Shown: positions 6,335 to 14,749, counted from the first letter of the stretch. The stretch: 45,219 nucleotides of DNA from an uncultured Collinsella sp. (GCA_900549135.1 URNI01000002.1:1-45219), one strand, 5' to 3'. Numbers and translations are program-made. Notes: generated from the letters alone by a model not told the origin.

Positions 6335-7774
6335 TTATGCCTCCTTCGTTTTCGGTGCGGTTTTCTTGGTGCGCACGCTGAATATGGCACAGATAAGGGA
6401 AACGAGGCCGATTGCCGCGCACACCTTGTAAGCGACGCCCGCGCCCACGGCGGTGGCTACTTGGATGCTCGCATCGACGCCGGCCGACGCGGTGACGCTT
6501 GTCATGACCGTGATGATGAGCGCCGTGCACAAACCGCCGGCGACCTGGCGGCCGGTGTTCGCGATGGCGTTGCCGTGGGCGATCATGTCATTTTTCAAGG
6601 CATTGACACCCCATGTGTTCACCGGCATGTTCGCGAGCGACTGGCCGGCGGACTGCAGCATGCAGAACAGCGCAACCACCAAGATGGGCGTGTTTACCGT
6701 CGAAAGCGAGAGCAGGAACAGGGCGCCGGTCATGAGGGCCAGGCCGACGATCGAGATGGCACGCGGACCGAACTTGTCGAACACCACGCCGGAGATAGGG
6801 CTGATGATGATGCCCACCGCCGCGGCGGGAAGCATGGCCATGCCAGTTTCGAAGGCCGAAGCGCCAAGCGAGGTTTGCAGCAGCAACGGCAACAGCGTGT
6901 TGGTGACCAGGCATGCGGCGTTGATGAGCGTGACGATGATGGCGGCCACGCGGAACTCGCGCGTCTTGAGCGTGCCCAGTTGAAGCAGCGGGTCCTCGAT
7001 TTTGCCCTGGCGTACGACGAACAGCACCAAGCACACGACACCCGCGACGATCGAGCCGAGCACCACGGGGTTGCCCCAACCCATCGACGAGGCGCTCGAG
7101 AACCCGTAGAGAAGTCCGCCGAAGGCGATGGTGGAGAGGACGACCGAGGGCAGGTCGAGCTTGGGGTTCTTCAGCTCGCCCACGTTTTTCAGCATGAACA
7201 CGCCCAGCACCAGCACGAGAATTGCGAGGGGGACGATGGCGCCGATCATGGTGCGCCAGCCGTACGTGTCGATCACCGCGCCGCCTACGACGGGGCCGAC
7301 CGCGGGACCCGCCGACATGACGATGCCCGCCATGCCCATAGCCGTTCCTCGTTTCTCGACGGGGAACACCAGCATGGGAACCACCGAGACAAGCGGCATG
7401 AGCACGCCTGAGCCCGCCGCTTGCAACACGCGACCGATGATGAGGAACAGGAAATCAGGGGCTGCGGCGCACAGCAGCGTGCCCAGCGCGAACACCAGCG
7501 TCGCCCCGAAGAATAGCGCGCGGGTGCTGAACTTGTCGATAAGGAACGCCGAAACGGGGACCATGATGCCGCTCACCAGCGGGTATATGGACATGATCCA
7601 CTGGGCAGTCGAGGCATCGATGGCGAAATCGGACATGATGACCGGCAGCGCAGGCGACATCACCGTTTGGTTCAGTAGCGCCAAGAAGGCACCCAGGACG
7701 ACGACCGCGACGATGCGGATCTGGGTACCGGTAATGCGCCCATTGGCGGGCGCGACCGTACAATTATCAGACAT
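6335..7774 (-). CDS. MFS drug/proton antiporter, DHA2 (EmrB/QacA) type
   Basis: A 479-residue integral membrane protein with about 14 hydrophobic segments. The first is VAVVVLGAFLALLNQTVMSPALPVIM, which contains the DHA2 hallmark around LNQTVMSPALP (motif D1). Motif C (around AGIVMSAGPAVGPVVGGAVID) marks it as an antiporter rather than an importer. Expected role: proton-driven efflux of hydrophobic or cationic compounds. It heads a two-gene operon with the CBS protein. Upstream, a palindrome at 7837-7857 may be an operator, but no local regulator gene is present. Confidence 0.88.
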   Translation of the reverse strand: MSDNCTVAPANGRITGTQIRIVAVVVLGAFLALLNQTVMSPALPVIMSDFAIDASTAQWIMSIYPLVSGIMVPVSAFLIDKFSTRALFFGATLVFALGTLLCAAAPDFLFLIIGRVLQAAGSGVLMPLVSVVPMLVFPVEKRGTAMGMAGIVMSAGPAVGPVVGGAVIDTYGWRTMIGAIVPLAILVLVLGVFMLKNVGELKNPKLDLPSVVLSTIAFGGLLYGFSSASSMGWGNPVVLGSIVAGVVCLVLFVVRQGKIEDPLLQLGTLKTREFRVAAIIVTLINAACLVTNTLLPLLLQTSLGASAFETGMAMLPAAAVGIIISPISGVVFDKFGPRAISIVGLALMTGALFLLSLSTVNTPILVVALFCMLQSAGQSLANMPVNTWGVNALKNDMIAHGNAIANTGRQVAGGLCTALIITVMTSVTASAGVDASIQVATAVGAGVAYKVCAAIGLVSLICAIFSVRTKKTAPKTKEA

Positions 7775-8293
7775 AAGCTTCCTTCGTATCTATTCGATTC
7801 TTCGCCGAAGGCGCGCCGGCCCACGGGCGAAATAACATGCACGTGCTATGCGTGCATCAGATACGACAGGAAGAAAGCGGCTGCTCAGAGCGCACTTGGG
7901 GAACAACAGGAGAGGCCCCGTATACCAGGGGCCGCCGAATTGCGATGTATGCTTTGGTCAAATCCTTCATAGCGGGGAGGTATTCTAGCAGCCGTCTTCG
8001 CCCCTTTCAAGGGATGTAACCCAGACGTTGATTTTCTTCACCGAGGCGCCATCGTTGACGGGTGGCGTGCTTCTCTATCGCCACACCGCGGGGCGAGGGA
8101 ACGCCGCGGCGAGCTTGTACATCGGCTATGTGTGCAGCTGCGAGCGTGTCGCCGGCGCGCGCTGGGCGCCAGTCCGATCCGGCCGACTCTTGCCGACGGT
8201 CGGTCGCCGTCCTCCTCCATCTCCGCCTGCTCTGTTTTTACTCGGCTCCCTTGTCGTATCATGGACGGACGAGAATTGAGCGAAGGCGGTACG
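7775..8293. other. 519-bp intergenic stretch without a convincing gene
   Basis: It holds an inverted repeat with arms ATGCACG and CGTGCAT (7837-7857), upstream of the exporter gene and usable as an operator. There is also a small GGCCCC/GGGGCC hairpin near 7914-7933. The rest is GC-rich with no coding signal that I can support on either strand. The promoter of the ArsC-like gene must lie at its right end. Confidence 0.5.
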
Positions 8294-8635
8294 TTGAACA
8301 TCCAGATATTCGGCACGAAGAAAAGCTTCGATACTAAGAAGGCGCAGCGCTATTTCAAGGAACGTCGTGTGAAGTTCCAGTTCATCGACTTGAAGGAAAA
8401 GGGGATGAGCAAAGGCGAGCTCGAAAGCGTGGCGCGCGCCGTCGGCGGGATCGACGCTGTGATCGATCCAAAGGCGAAAGATGCCGACACGGTTGCGCTC
8501 GTACAGTATCTTGCTGCCGACCAGAAGTTCGAAATGGTGCTCGATAACCAGCAGATTCTTCGTGAGCCCATCGTTCGCAACGGCCGCCAGGCAACCGTTG
8601 GCTACGAGCCTGACGTGTGGAAGGGCTGGGAATAA
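8294..8635 (+). CDS. ArsC/YffB/Spx-family protein lacking the catalytic cysteine
   Basis: A 113-residue thioredoxin-fold protein. The family pattern is clear: IFGTKKSFDTKKAQRYFKERRVKFQFIDLKEKGMS at the start and a late NQQILREPIVRNG that supplies the conserved R-x-P-I. In ArsC and YffB the segment around residue 11 reads N-C-D-T; here it is K-S-F-D-T, and the protein contains no Cys at all. Glutathione- or thioredoxin-linked reduction is therefore unlikely; an Spx-like binding role is possible. I start at the TTG at 8294, where the family alignment begins and AAGGCGG is suitably spaced; an ATG at 8261 would add 11 residues. The gene is monocistronic with its own terminator. Confidence 0.75.
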   Translation: MNIQIFGTKKSFDTKKAQRYFKERRVKFQFIDLKEKGMSKGELESVARAVGGIDAVIDPKAKDADTVALVQYLAADQKFEMVLDNQQILREPIVRNGRQATVGYEPDVWKGWE

Positions 8636-8654
8636 AGCGGCTGGGAATAAAGTG

Positions 8655-8696
8655 AAGCGCCCACGCCCGTGGTTTTATCCACGGACGCGGGCGCTT
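8655..8696 (+). terminator. Terminator-like hairpin after the ArsC-like gene
   Basis: AAGCGCCC and GGGCGCTT arms with inner CCGTGG/CCACGG pairing and a TTTTAT loop. It lies 20 nt behind the stop. The T-run after the stem is weak, but the stem is strong. Confidence 0.65.
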
Positions 8697-8822
8697 GCGT
8701 AAGACGTCTCTTGTCGTTTGAGTGGAGCGCCCCGGCGGCGCTGAACAACGCGCCCCGGTGACGTGGCTCGGGGCTCTTTGTGCCGCGCATCTATGAGAGG
8801 AGATATTTGATGCGCATGGGCG

Positions 8823-10601
8823 CTACTCCATGTAGCCACCCTGAATGGCGGAAACTGCATGCTCGGTAAAGAACTTGAGCGTGCCGGAGGTGTAACGATT
8901 AGCCTTGGGCTTCCAAGCGGCTCGGCGCTCGGCCAGGACGGCGTCGACCTCGGCCGGCTCCATCTCCTTGCCGGCGATGCCCACGATGGACAGCGAGCGC
9001 CCGGGGATGTTGATTCGGATAAGGTCGCCCTCCTCAATCAGGGCAATCGGACCGCCCACAGCGGCCTCGGGCGAAACGTGACCGATAGCCGGGCCCTTGG
9101 AGGCGCCGGAGAAGCGGCCGTCAGTGATCAGGGCAATGCTCGCGCCCAGCTCGGGGTCGCTGGCGATAGCTTCGGTGGTGTAGAACATCTCGGGCATACC
9201 GGAACCCTTGGGTCCCTCATAGCGAATGATAACGGCATCGCCGGGCTTGACCTCGTGCGTCAGGACGGCGTGAATGGCGTCCTCCTCGCAGTCGAACGGA
9301 CGGGCCTTAAGCGTGGCCTGGAACATCTCGCGCGGAACAACCGTGTGTTTGACGACAGCACCCTCGGGGGCAAGGTTGCCGTGGAGGATGGCGATAGAGC
9401 CGTCGGTACCAAAAGCCTGGTCAAATGGGCGAATGATGTCCTCGCGCTTGAGGTTCCACTTCTCCAAGTAGCGGCCGCACTTCTCGTAGTAGCCGTTGTT
9501 CTTGAGGTCCTCGAGGTTCTCGCCGAGGGTCTTGCCGGTGACGGTCATGACATCGAGGTGGAGCATCGACTTGATCTCCTCCATGATGCGCGGCACGCCG
9601 CCCGCATAGTAGAAGAACTGCGCCGGCCACTCACCTGCGGGACGGACGTTGAGCAGGTAGTGGGCGCCACGATGCAGGCGATCGAAGTCGTCGGCGGACA
9701 TCTCGATTCCGAACTCGCGAGCGATCGCGGGGATGTGCAGCAGCGAGTTGGTGGAGCCCGAAATTGCGCCGTGGACCATGATGAGGTTCTCGAAGGATTC
9801 CTTGGTTACGATGTCGCGAGGGCACAGGTTGTGCTCGGAGAGCCACACGGACTGACGGCCGGCCTCGCGCGCAAACTCGCGCAGGTCGGAGCTGGTGGCG
9901 GGCAGCAGGGCCGTGCCGGGGAGCATAAGGCCCAGGGCCTCGGCGGTAACCTGCATGGTCGAGGCGGTACCCATAAAGGAGCAGGCGCCGCAGCTGGGGC
10001 ATGCGTTGTGCTTGGCAAACTCGAGCTCCTCGCGGGAAATCTCGCCGCGCTCATAGCGGGCCGAGATGGCGCCGAGCTGCTCCAGGGTCAACAGATCGGG
10101 ACCGGCATCCATGACACCGCCGGTAACGACGATGGAGGGGATGTTGATGCGGCCCATGGCCATAAGGTTCGCAGGCAGGCCCTTATCGCAGCTGGCAACA
10201 AAGACGCCGGCGTCGAACGGGGTGGCCTTGGCATGAATCTCGATCATGTTGGCGATCATGTCGCGACTGGGCAGCGAGTAGTTGATGCCGTCGTGGCCCT
10301 GGGCCTCGCCGTCGCAGATATCGGTGCAGAAGTAACGGGCACCATGACCGCCAGCCTCGGCAACGCCGGCACGAACCTCCTCGACCAGCTCAAACAGGCC
10401 GGCAGAACCCGGATGCGAGTCGCCGAACGTCGACTCGATAATGACCTGCGGCTTGTCCAGATCCTCGATGGACCAGCCAGAGCCCAGACGCAGCGGGTCC
10501 ATCTCGGGGCTGATGGTGCGGAACTTGCCGGAACGCGGCTGCAGCTTGGCAACCAGGTCGGCTGCCTCCTGCTGAATCTGTGCCTTGGTCTTCTCGTCCA
10601 T
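8823..10601 (-). CDS. IlvD/Edd-family dehydratase, probably sugar-acid specific
   Basis: A 592-residue iron-sulfur dehydratase. The family's three cysteine regions are present: CDG at 96-98 (followed by QGHDGINYSLPSR), CDK at 138-140, whose Lys is the carbamylated metal ligand in relatives, and GAC ending at 207 (followed by SFMGTASTM). Length fits IlvD, Edd and the aldonate dehydratases. IlvD would act in branched-chain amino acid synthesis and Edd in the Entner-Doudoroff path. Here the gene lies 108 bp downstream of a GntP-type sugar-acid permease with a FadR-type regulator, so dehydration of an aldonic acid to a 2-keto-3-deoxy acid is more likely. This is inference from context. AGGAG lies 6 nt before the ATG at 10601; an extension to 10637 lacks support. 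Confidence 0.8.
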   Translation of the reverse strand: MDEKTKAQIQQEAADLVAKLQPRSGKFRTISPEMDPLRLGSGWSIEDLDKPQVIIESTFGDSHPGSAGLFELVEEVRAGVAEAGGHGARYFCTDICDGEAQGHDGINYSLPSRDMIANMIEIHAKATPFDAGVFVASCDKGLPANLMAMGRINIPSIVVTGGVMDAGPDLLTLEQLGAISARYERGEISREELEFAKHNACPSCGACSFMGTASTMQVTAEALGLMLPGTALLPATSSDLREFAREAGRQSVWLSEHNLCPRDIVTKESFENLIMVHGAISGSTNSLLHIPAIAREFGIEMSADDFDRLHRGAHYLLNVRPAGEWPAQFFYYAGGVPRIMEEIKSMLHLDVMTVTGKTLGENLEDLKNNGYYEKCGRYLEKWNLKREDIIRPFDQAFGTDGSIAILHGNLAPEGAVVKHTVVPREMFQATLKARPFDCEEDAIHAVLTHEVKPGDAVIIRYEGPKGSGMPEMFYTTEAIASDPELGASIALITDGRFSGASKGPAIGHVSPEAAVGGPIALIEEGDLIRINIPGRSLSIVGIAGKEMEPAEVDAVLAERRAAWKPKANRYTSGTLKFFTEHAVSAIQGGYME

Positions 10602-10709
10602 GATGCTCTCCTCTTTTGATTTGAACGGTTGTACCAATCGTTGGTTAATGAATCAGGTGTAAATGGGTACCGAGCGATGCGCTCGGCAAAAGATGCTTAG
10701 CCACGCGAA

Positions 10710-12071
10710 CTAGGCGAAGAACGAAATCACCAGGGCGCAGGCAAGACCCGAAAGGCCGATGAGCGTCTCCATAACGGTCCAGGACTTGAGGGTGGTTTTC
10801 TCGTCAATCTCCAGGAACGAGGAGCACATCCAAAAACCGGCATCGTTGACGTGCGAGAGGGCCGTGGCACCGCCGCAGATAGCAAGACAGATGGAGGCAC
10901 GCATGAGCACCGAAGCGCCGGCGACCGCGGGCATGGCGGCCATAATGCCCGATGCCATGGTCATAGCGACGATGGAGCTGCCAACAGAGGCACGCACCAT
11001 GACGGCAATCAAAAAGGCAACGACCACCAAAGGCAGCGGTGAAGCCTCGAGCATGGGCCCAATAACCTGGCCCAAGCCGCAGTCCTGCAGCATCCAGCGG
11101 ATCACACCGCCGCAGGCAATGACCAGCAAGATCATGCCGACGGGCTTAAGCGAACGGTCGAGCAGGGCCTTGAGCTCGGCGCCGGAGTAGCCGCGCCGCG
11201 CGCCCAGCAGATACATCGCGACGAGCGTGGCGAGCGTCAAAGCGACAAACGGCTTGCCCAGGAAGGCGAGAATCGAGGCGAGCTCGGCGGGCATGGGGAT
11301 ATAAGAGGACAACGTGCCCAGCAAAATCAGACAAAGCGGCGTGAGCACGATGGCAAGCACCATGCCAAAGGAGGGAAGCTCCTTTTCGTCGCTCGCACCC
11401 TCGGCAGAGGTAAAGTGCTCCGGAACATCGGTAAAAATGCGACTGCCCACGTTGCGACCCCAGATGACGCCGGCGATCGCCATAGCGATGAAGGCGGTAG
11501 GGATACCGACGAGAATCATGGTGCCCAGGTCGACACCGAGCGTGCCGGCGACCAGAACCGAACCGGCCGATGGCGGCACAAACGCATAGCCAGCGGCAAG
11601 TCCTGCGAGCAGCGCGATGCCGTAGTAGAGCGTCGACTTTTTGGTCTGCGATGCCACGCTAAACGCAAGTGGGATCAAAACGACCACGCCGGCCTCAAAG
11701 AACACCGTAGTGCCGATAACCAGACCGGTAATTCCCAGCGCCCAGCTGGAATGACCCTGCCCAAAGGTATCGATGAAGGTCTGGGCGATCTTCTTGGCGC
11801 CGCCGCTCTCCTCAAGAATCTGGCCAAACATCGAACCCAGGCCAATGAGCAGGGCGATGTTTTGCAGCGTGGTGCCCACGCCCTTGGTGACAGTGTCCGC
11901 CACCAGGTCGAGCGGCATACCGGCGCCGATGCCGATCGCGAGCGCCGAGACCATCATCGAAAGCACGGGATGCAGCTTGAACTTAATGATGAGCGCAAGC
12001 AGCAGCGCAATGCCCACGATGGCGGCGATGACCAGCCTGGTGGGGTCGGCCATAAACGTTGGGTCTGACAT
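10710..12071 (-). CDS. GntP-family gluconate/sugar-acid permease
   Basis: A 453-residue membrane protein with 12 or more hydrophobic segments. GntP features include GVGTTLQNIALLIGLGSMFGQILEESGGAKKIAQ (about 65-98) and, near the C-terminus, AICGGATALSHVNDAGFWM. The family takes up gluconate or related aldonates and hexonates with protons. It is transcribed toward the dehydratase gene, 108 bp away, and diverges from the FadR-type regulator. The intergenic region carries four TC-(T/A)-GA sites and one copy of the 28-bp element, so the pair is almost certainly controlled by the neighbouring regulator. Confidence 0.88.
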   Translation of the reverse strand: MSDPTFMADPTRLVIAAIVGIALLLALIIKFKLHPVLSMMVSALAIGIGAGMPLDLVADTVTKGVGTTLQNIALLIGLGSMFGQILEESGGAKKIAQTFIDTFGQGHSSWALGITGLVIGTTVFFEAGVVVLIPLAFSVASQTKKSTLYYGIALLAGLAAGYAFVPPSAGSVLVAGTLGVDLGTMILVGIPTAFIAMAIAGVIWGRNVGSRIFTDVPEHFTSAEGASDEKELPSFGMVLAIVLTPLCLILLGTLSSYIPMPAELASILAFLGKPFVALTLATLVAMYLLGARRGYSGAELKALLDRSLKPVGMILLVIACGGVIRWMLQDCGLGQVIGPMLEASPLPLVVVAFLIAVMVRASVGSSIVAMTMASGIMAAMPAVAGASVLMRASICLAICGGATALSHVNDAGFWMCSSFLEIDEKTTLKSWTVMETLIGLSGLACALVISFFA

Positions 12072-12084
12072 CTTTCCTCCAATT

Positions 12085-12280
12085 CATCAGACCTTTTGAA
12101 TTCGGCTTAGACTATAGCGCGTTTTCAATAGGTCTGATGTTTAAAAGGGAAACTTTTTCGAAATACATCTGATGTATTTGCTGAACGATCTGTTTTTGAC
12201 GGTAAACGGCCACTTACAGTTCTCCATTGTCGGAGCGAACCACCGCGGCTTCTGTTAAATGAGCTAGAATAGCTCTGATG
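12085..12280. promoter_or_regulatory. Operator cluster of the FadR-type regulator
   Basis: The perfect palindrome ATACATC-T-GATGTAT lies at 12163-12177. Related sites are CATCAGACC (12085-12093), AGGTCTGATGT (12130-12140) and GCTCTGATG (12272-12280); all share TC-(T/A)-GA at the centre. A -10 for the permease (TATAGT on the minus strand, 12111-12116) lies between the first two. The last site is just upstream of the regulator gene, which suggests autoregulation. Confidence 0.65.
12182..12209 (-). promoter_or_regulatory. 28-bp direct-repeat promoter element, copy 1
   Basis: On the + strand it begins TGAACG, has a central TTTTT, and ends AAACGG, with 21 bp between the two AACG(G/A) cores. It is placed upstream of the permease operators. 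The same element recurs at five other places in this window (13024, 20578, 27822, 32754, 43758). Confidence 0.6.
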
Positions 12281-12304
12281 AATTCTTTTGATATGAGGTG
12301 AAGC

Positions 12305-12997
12305 GTGGCACGAGCCGATTCGGGACTCCCCGAGCAGATTTCGGAGAAAATTATTCAACTGATCCTGGATGAGCATCTTGAGCAAGGCGACCGCCTGCCC
12401 AAGGAGGCTGTGCTCGTCGAGCGCCTGGGTGCTGGCAGGAGCACCGTACGCGAGGCTATGAAGCTGCTGCAGTCGCGCAACATCGTGCGCATTAAGCAGG
12501 GCTCGGGCACCTATGTGGCATCAAACCCCGGCGTTGCCGACGATCCGCTGGGCTTTACCTTTATCGATGACAAGAGGCGCCTGGCACGCGACCTGCTCGA
12601 AGTGCGCTTTATGATCGAGCCGCAGATGGCCAGCATGGCCGCAGAGCACGCGACCGACGATCAAATCATCTGCATCAAAGAGCTCTGCGACGAATCCGAG
12701 CGCCTGGCCGAGGCCGGTGAGGATTACTCCGCCGCCGACACCGCGTTCCACAATGCCATTGCCGAGAGCTCCGGAAACCTCGTCGTTCCCCGCCTGATGG
12801 GCGTGCTCAAGGCATCCGTCCCCCTCTTTATCGACGTAACCGGCAAAAAGCTGGTTGAGGAAACCATCCGCACCCACCGTGGCGTGGCCGACGCCATCGC
12901 CGCGCGCAATCCCACCGCAGCGCACGACGCGATGTACCTGCATCTGGTGTACAACCGCAACATGATCGCAGAGGGAGCGCAGGAACAGAGCAAATAG
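12305..12997 (+). CDS. FadR/GntR-family regulator (FCD type)
   Basis: A 230-residue regulator with an N-terminal winged helix (residues 8-75: LPKEAVLVERLGAGRSTVREAMKLLQ then IKQGSGTYVA) and a C-terminal FCD domain (DTAFHNAIAESSGN, late HLHLVYNRN-type metal site). The start is the GTG at 12305 with GAGGTGA 4 nt upstream. It is divergent from the GntP permease and dehydratase genes, and a TC-T-GA site overlaps its own upstream region. It probably represses both units until the sugar acid, or a keto-deoxy intermediate, is bound. In UxuR/ExuR-like and KdgR-like members the ligand is a hexuronate derivative; which one applies here is open. Confidence 0.88.
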   Translation: MARADSGLPEQISEKIIQLILDEHLEQGDRLPKEAVLVERLGAGRSTVREAMKLLQSRNIVRIKQGSGTYVASNPGVADDPLGFTFIDDKRRLARDLLEVRFMIEPQMASMAAEHATDDQIICIKELCDESERLAEAGEDYSAADTAFHNAIAESSGNLVVPRLMGVLKASVPLFIDVTGKKLVEETIRTHRGVADAIAARNPTAAHDAMYLHLVYNRNMIAEGAQEQSK

Positions 12998-13023
12998 ACG
13001 TCCGCACGGCAAGGGCGAGACCA

Positions 13024-13051
13024 CCGTTTACCTTTTAAAAGTGAACGTTCA
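13024..13051 (+). promoter_or_regulatory. 28-bp direct-repeat element, copy 2 (inverted)
   Basis: In + orientation it begins CCGTTTACC and ends CGTTCA, the reverse complement layout of the other copies, which fits a gene on the + strand. The half-element CGTTCA overlaps the LacI-type operator at 13039-13054. Copy assignment is weaker than for the others because of this overlap. Confidence 0.45.
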
Positions 13052-13144
13052 CCTGTTTTTAGGAGAATCTGTCTTTTAATTCCCCCTCTTCTCCTATACT
13101 GACCTTGTATGAAAAGCAAGACTTATATAGATGAACGTTTCTTT
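13039..13144 (+). promoter_or_regulatory. Promoter and operators of the uronate dehydrogenase/isomerase genes
   Basis: The operator AAGTGAACGTTCACCT lies at 13039-13054 and a weaker one, AGATGAACGTTTCTTT, at 13129-13144. TATACT at 13095-13100 is a good -10. The ribosome binding site GAAAGG of the dehydrogenase gene follows at about 13146. Both sites match the palindrome found at the uxaC, GPH-transporter and GH105 promoters. Confidence 0.65.
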
Positions 13145-13157
13145 TGAAAGGATCGCT

Positions 13158-13967
13158 ATGTCTGATCTTATGGACAGCTTCCGCCTGGATGGCAAGGTCG
13201 CGCTCGTGACCGGCGCCACCTACGGCATTGGCATGGCCATTGCCGAGGCGCTCGGAGAGGCCGGCGCCAAAATCGCCTTTAACGCCCGTCACGCCGACAA
13301 GGTCGCCGAGGCCGAGAAGCACTACCGCGAGCTGGACTTTGACGCTCACGGCTATGTTGCCGATGTCACCGACGAGGCCGTCGTCGCCGAGCTCATCGCC
13401 AAGATTGAGGCCGACTTTGGCACCACGCCCGATATCCTGGTCAACAACGCTGGCGTCATCCAGCGTACCCCGATGCTCGACATGAGCGCCGAGGACTTCC
13501 GCCGCGTCGTCGATATTGACCTCAACGCACCGTTTATCGTGTCCAAGGCCTGCCTGCCTGGCATGATCGCCAAGGGCCACGGCAAGATCATCAACATCTG
13601 CTCGATGATGAGCGAGCTGGGTCGCGAGACCATCGCCGGCTATGCCGCCGCCAAGGGCGGACTCAAGATGCTCACCAAGAACATCTGCTCGGAGTTTGGC
13701 GAGGCCAATATCCAGTGCAACGGCATTGGACCCGGCTACATCGCCACGCCACAAACCGCACCCCTGCGCGAGACGCAGCCCGACGGCAGCCGCCATCCGT
13801 TTGACCAGTTCATCATTGCCAAGACGCCGGCCGCCCGCTGGGGCACGCCCGAGGATCTGAAGGGCCCCGCCGTGTTCTTGGCTTCCGATGCATCGAACTT
13901 CGTCAACGGCCACATCCTCTATGTCGACGGCGGCATCCTCGCATACATTGGAAAACAGCCTCAATAA
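13158..13967 (+). CDS. SDR oxidoreductase, KduD/DhuD-like (keto-deoxy uronate to KDG)
   Basis: A 269-residue classical short-chain dehydrogenase. The cofactor motif TGATYGIG lies at 18-25, NNAG at 96-99, and the catalytic Ser149, Tyr162 and Lys166 are present (Y-A-A-A-K). Closest families by pattern are gluconate 5-dehydrogenase (IdnO) and 2-deoxy-D-gluconate 3-dehydrogenase (KduD). The next gene is an RpiB-type isomerase; this SDR plus RpiB pair is the arrangement of streptococcal DhuD/DhuI, which convert 4-deoxy-5-hexosulose uronate via a diketo isomer into 2-keto-3-deoxygluconate. That assignment is inference from context. The ATG at 13158 has GAAAGG 7 nt upstream. LacI-type operators lie in front. 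Confidence 0.8.
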   Translation: MSDLMDSFRLDGKVALVTGATYGIGMAIAEALGEAGAKIAFNARHADKVAEAEKHYRELDFDAHGYVADVTDEAVVAELIAKIEADFGTTPDILVNNAGVIQRTPMLDMSAEDFRRVVDIDLNAPFIVSKACLPGMIAKGHGKIINICSMMSELGRETIAGYAAAKGGLKMLTKNICSEFGEANIQCNGIGPGYIATPQTAPLRETQPDGSRHPFDQFIIAKTPAARWGTPEDLKGPAVFLASDASNFVNGHILYVDGGILAYIGKQPQ

Positions 13968-14017
13968 GCGTCGCCGCAACTGCCCACATCAGGTTTCACC
14001 CACTCGTTTTTCATTTG

Positions 14018-14084
14018 AGTTGCGGTGAGATAAGGATTGGTTTTGGCTTCTATCAGGCAAAACAGTCCGTATTTCACCGCAAGT
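14018..14084. repeat. 67-bp palindromic repeat, copy 3
   Basis: Between the SDR and RpiB genes. The outer arms AGTTGCGGTGAGATA and TATTTCACCGCAAGT have two mismatches, making this the least perfect of the four copies. Length is again 67 nt. It may attenuate or stabilise the bicistronic message. Confidence 0.75.
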
Positions 14085-14107
14085 TAGAAATAGGAAGGTA
14101 TTTCGCA

Positions 14108-14749
14108 ATGAAGATCGCTCTGATCAATGAGAACTCTCAGAACTCCAAGAACCCTATGATCGAGGCTGCCCTTAAGAAGGTTGTCGAGCCCATGGGGCAC
14201 ACCGTCTTTAACTATGGTATGTATGCCGACGCCGACTCCAAGCCCCTCACCTACGTGCAGAACGGCATCCTTGCCGCCGTGCTGCTGAACTCCGGTGCTG
14301 CCGACTACGTCGTGACCGGCTGCGGCACCGGCGAGGGCGCCATGCTCGCCTGTAACTCCTTCCCCGGCGTGCTGTGCGGCCACGTTGCCGACCCGCTCGA
14401 CGCCTACACCTTTGCCCAGGTCAACGATGGCAACGCCGTTGCCATGCCCTTCGCCCTCAAGAACGGCTGGGGCCAGGAGCTCAACCTTGAGTACACCTTC
14501 GAGAAGCTCTTTGGCTTTGGTTCGGGCAACGGCTACCCAGCCGAGCGTGTTGAGCCCGAGCAGCGCAACAAGAAGATCCTCGACGGCGTGCGCGCTGTGA
14601 CCATGCGTCCGCTCGTCGACGTCCTGGGCGAGATCGATCAGGACCTGGTGAAGGGCGCACTTGCCGGCGAGCACTTCCAGGAGTACTTCTTTGCCAACGC
14701 CACCGACGAGGCCATCATCGCCAAGGTCAAGGAGCTCCTGGGGCTCTAA
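14108..14749 (+). CDS. RpiB/LacAB-family isomerase, DhuI-like
   Basis: A 213-residue protein of the ribose-5-phosphate isomerase B fold. It starts MKIALINENSQNSKN and has the hallmark VVTGCGTGEGAMLACN (about 68-83), where Cys72 corresponds to the catalytic base region of RpiB. The protein is longer than true RpiB (about 150 residues), with a C-terminal extension (EYTFEKLFGFGSGNGYPAERV onward) that is usual in the RpiB-like uronate isomerases such as DhuI. Together with the upstream SDR it probably replaces KduI in handling unsaturated-uronate products. AGGAAGG lies 9 nt before the ATG. A strong terminator follows. Confidence 0.78.
   Translation: MKIALINENSQNSKNPMIEAALKKVVEPMGHTVFNYGMYADADSKPLTYVQNGILAAVLLNSGAADYVVTGCGTGEGAMLACNSFPGVLCGHVADPLDAYTFAQVNDGNAVAMPFALKNGWGQELNLEYTFEKLFGFGSGNGYPAERVEPEQRNKKILDGVRAVTMRPLVDVLGEIDQDLVKGALAGEHFQEYFFANATDEAIIAKVKELLGL

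Noticed and set aside
5456..7411. A 651-codon open frame on the + strand opposite the methyltransferase, CBS and MFS genes
   Set aside because: The Arg/Asp/His-rich composition is typical of antisense reading of high-GC genes, and the opposite strand has well-supported proteins.
7837..7857. Attachment site or mobile-element end for the palindrome upstream of the exporter
   Set aside because: A single short palindrome with no repeat partner; a simple operator is more economical.
8859..10619. A 586-codon + strand frame opposite the IlvD-type dehydratase, and similar frames opposite the flavoprotein, GPH, feoB and ux genes
   Set aside because: All mirror real genes, show no motifs and have no ribosome sites.
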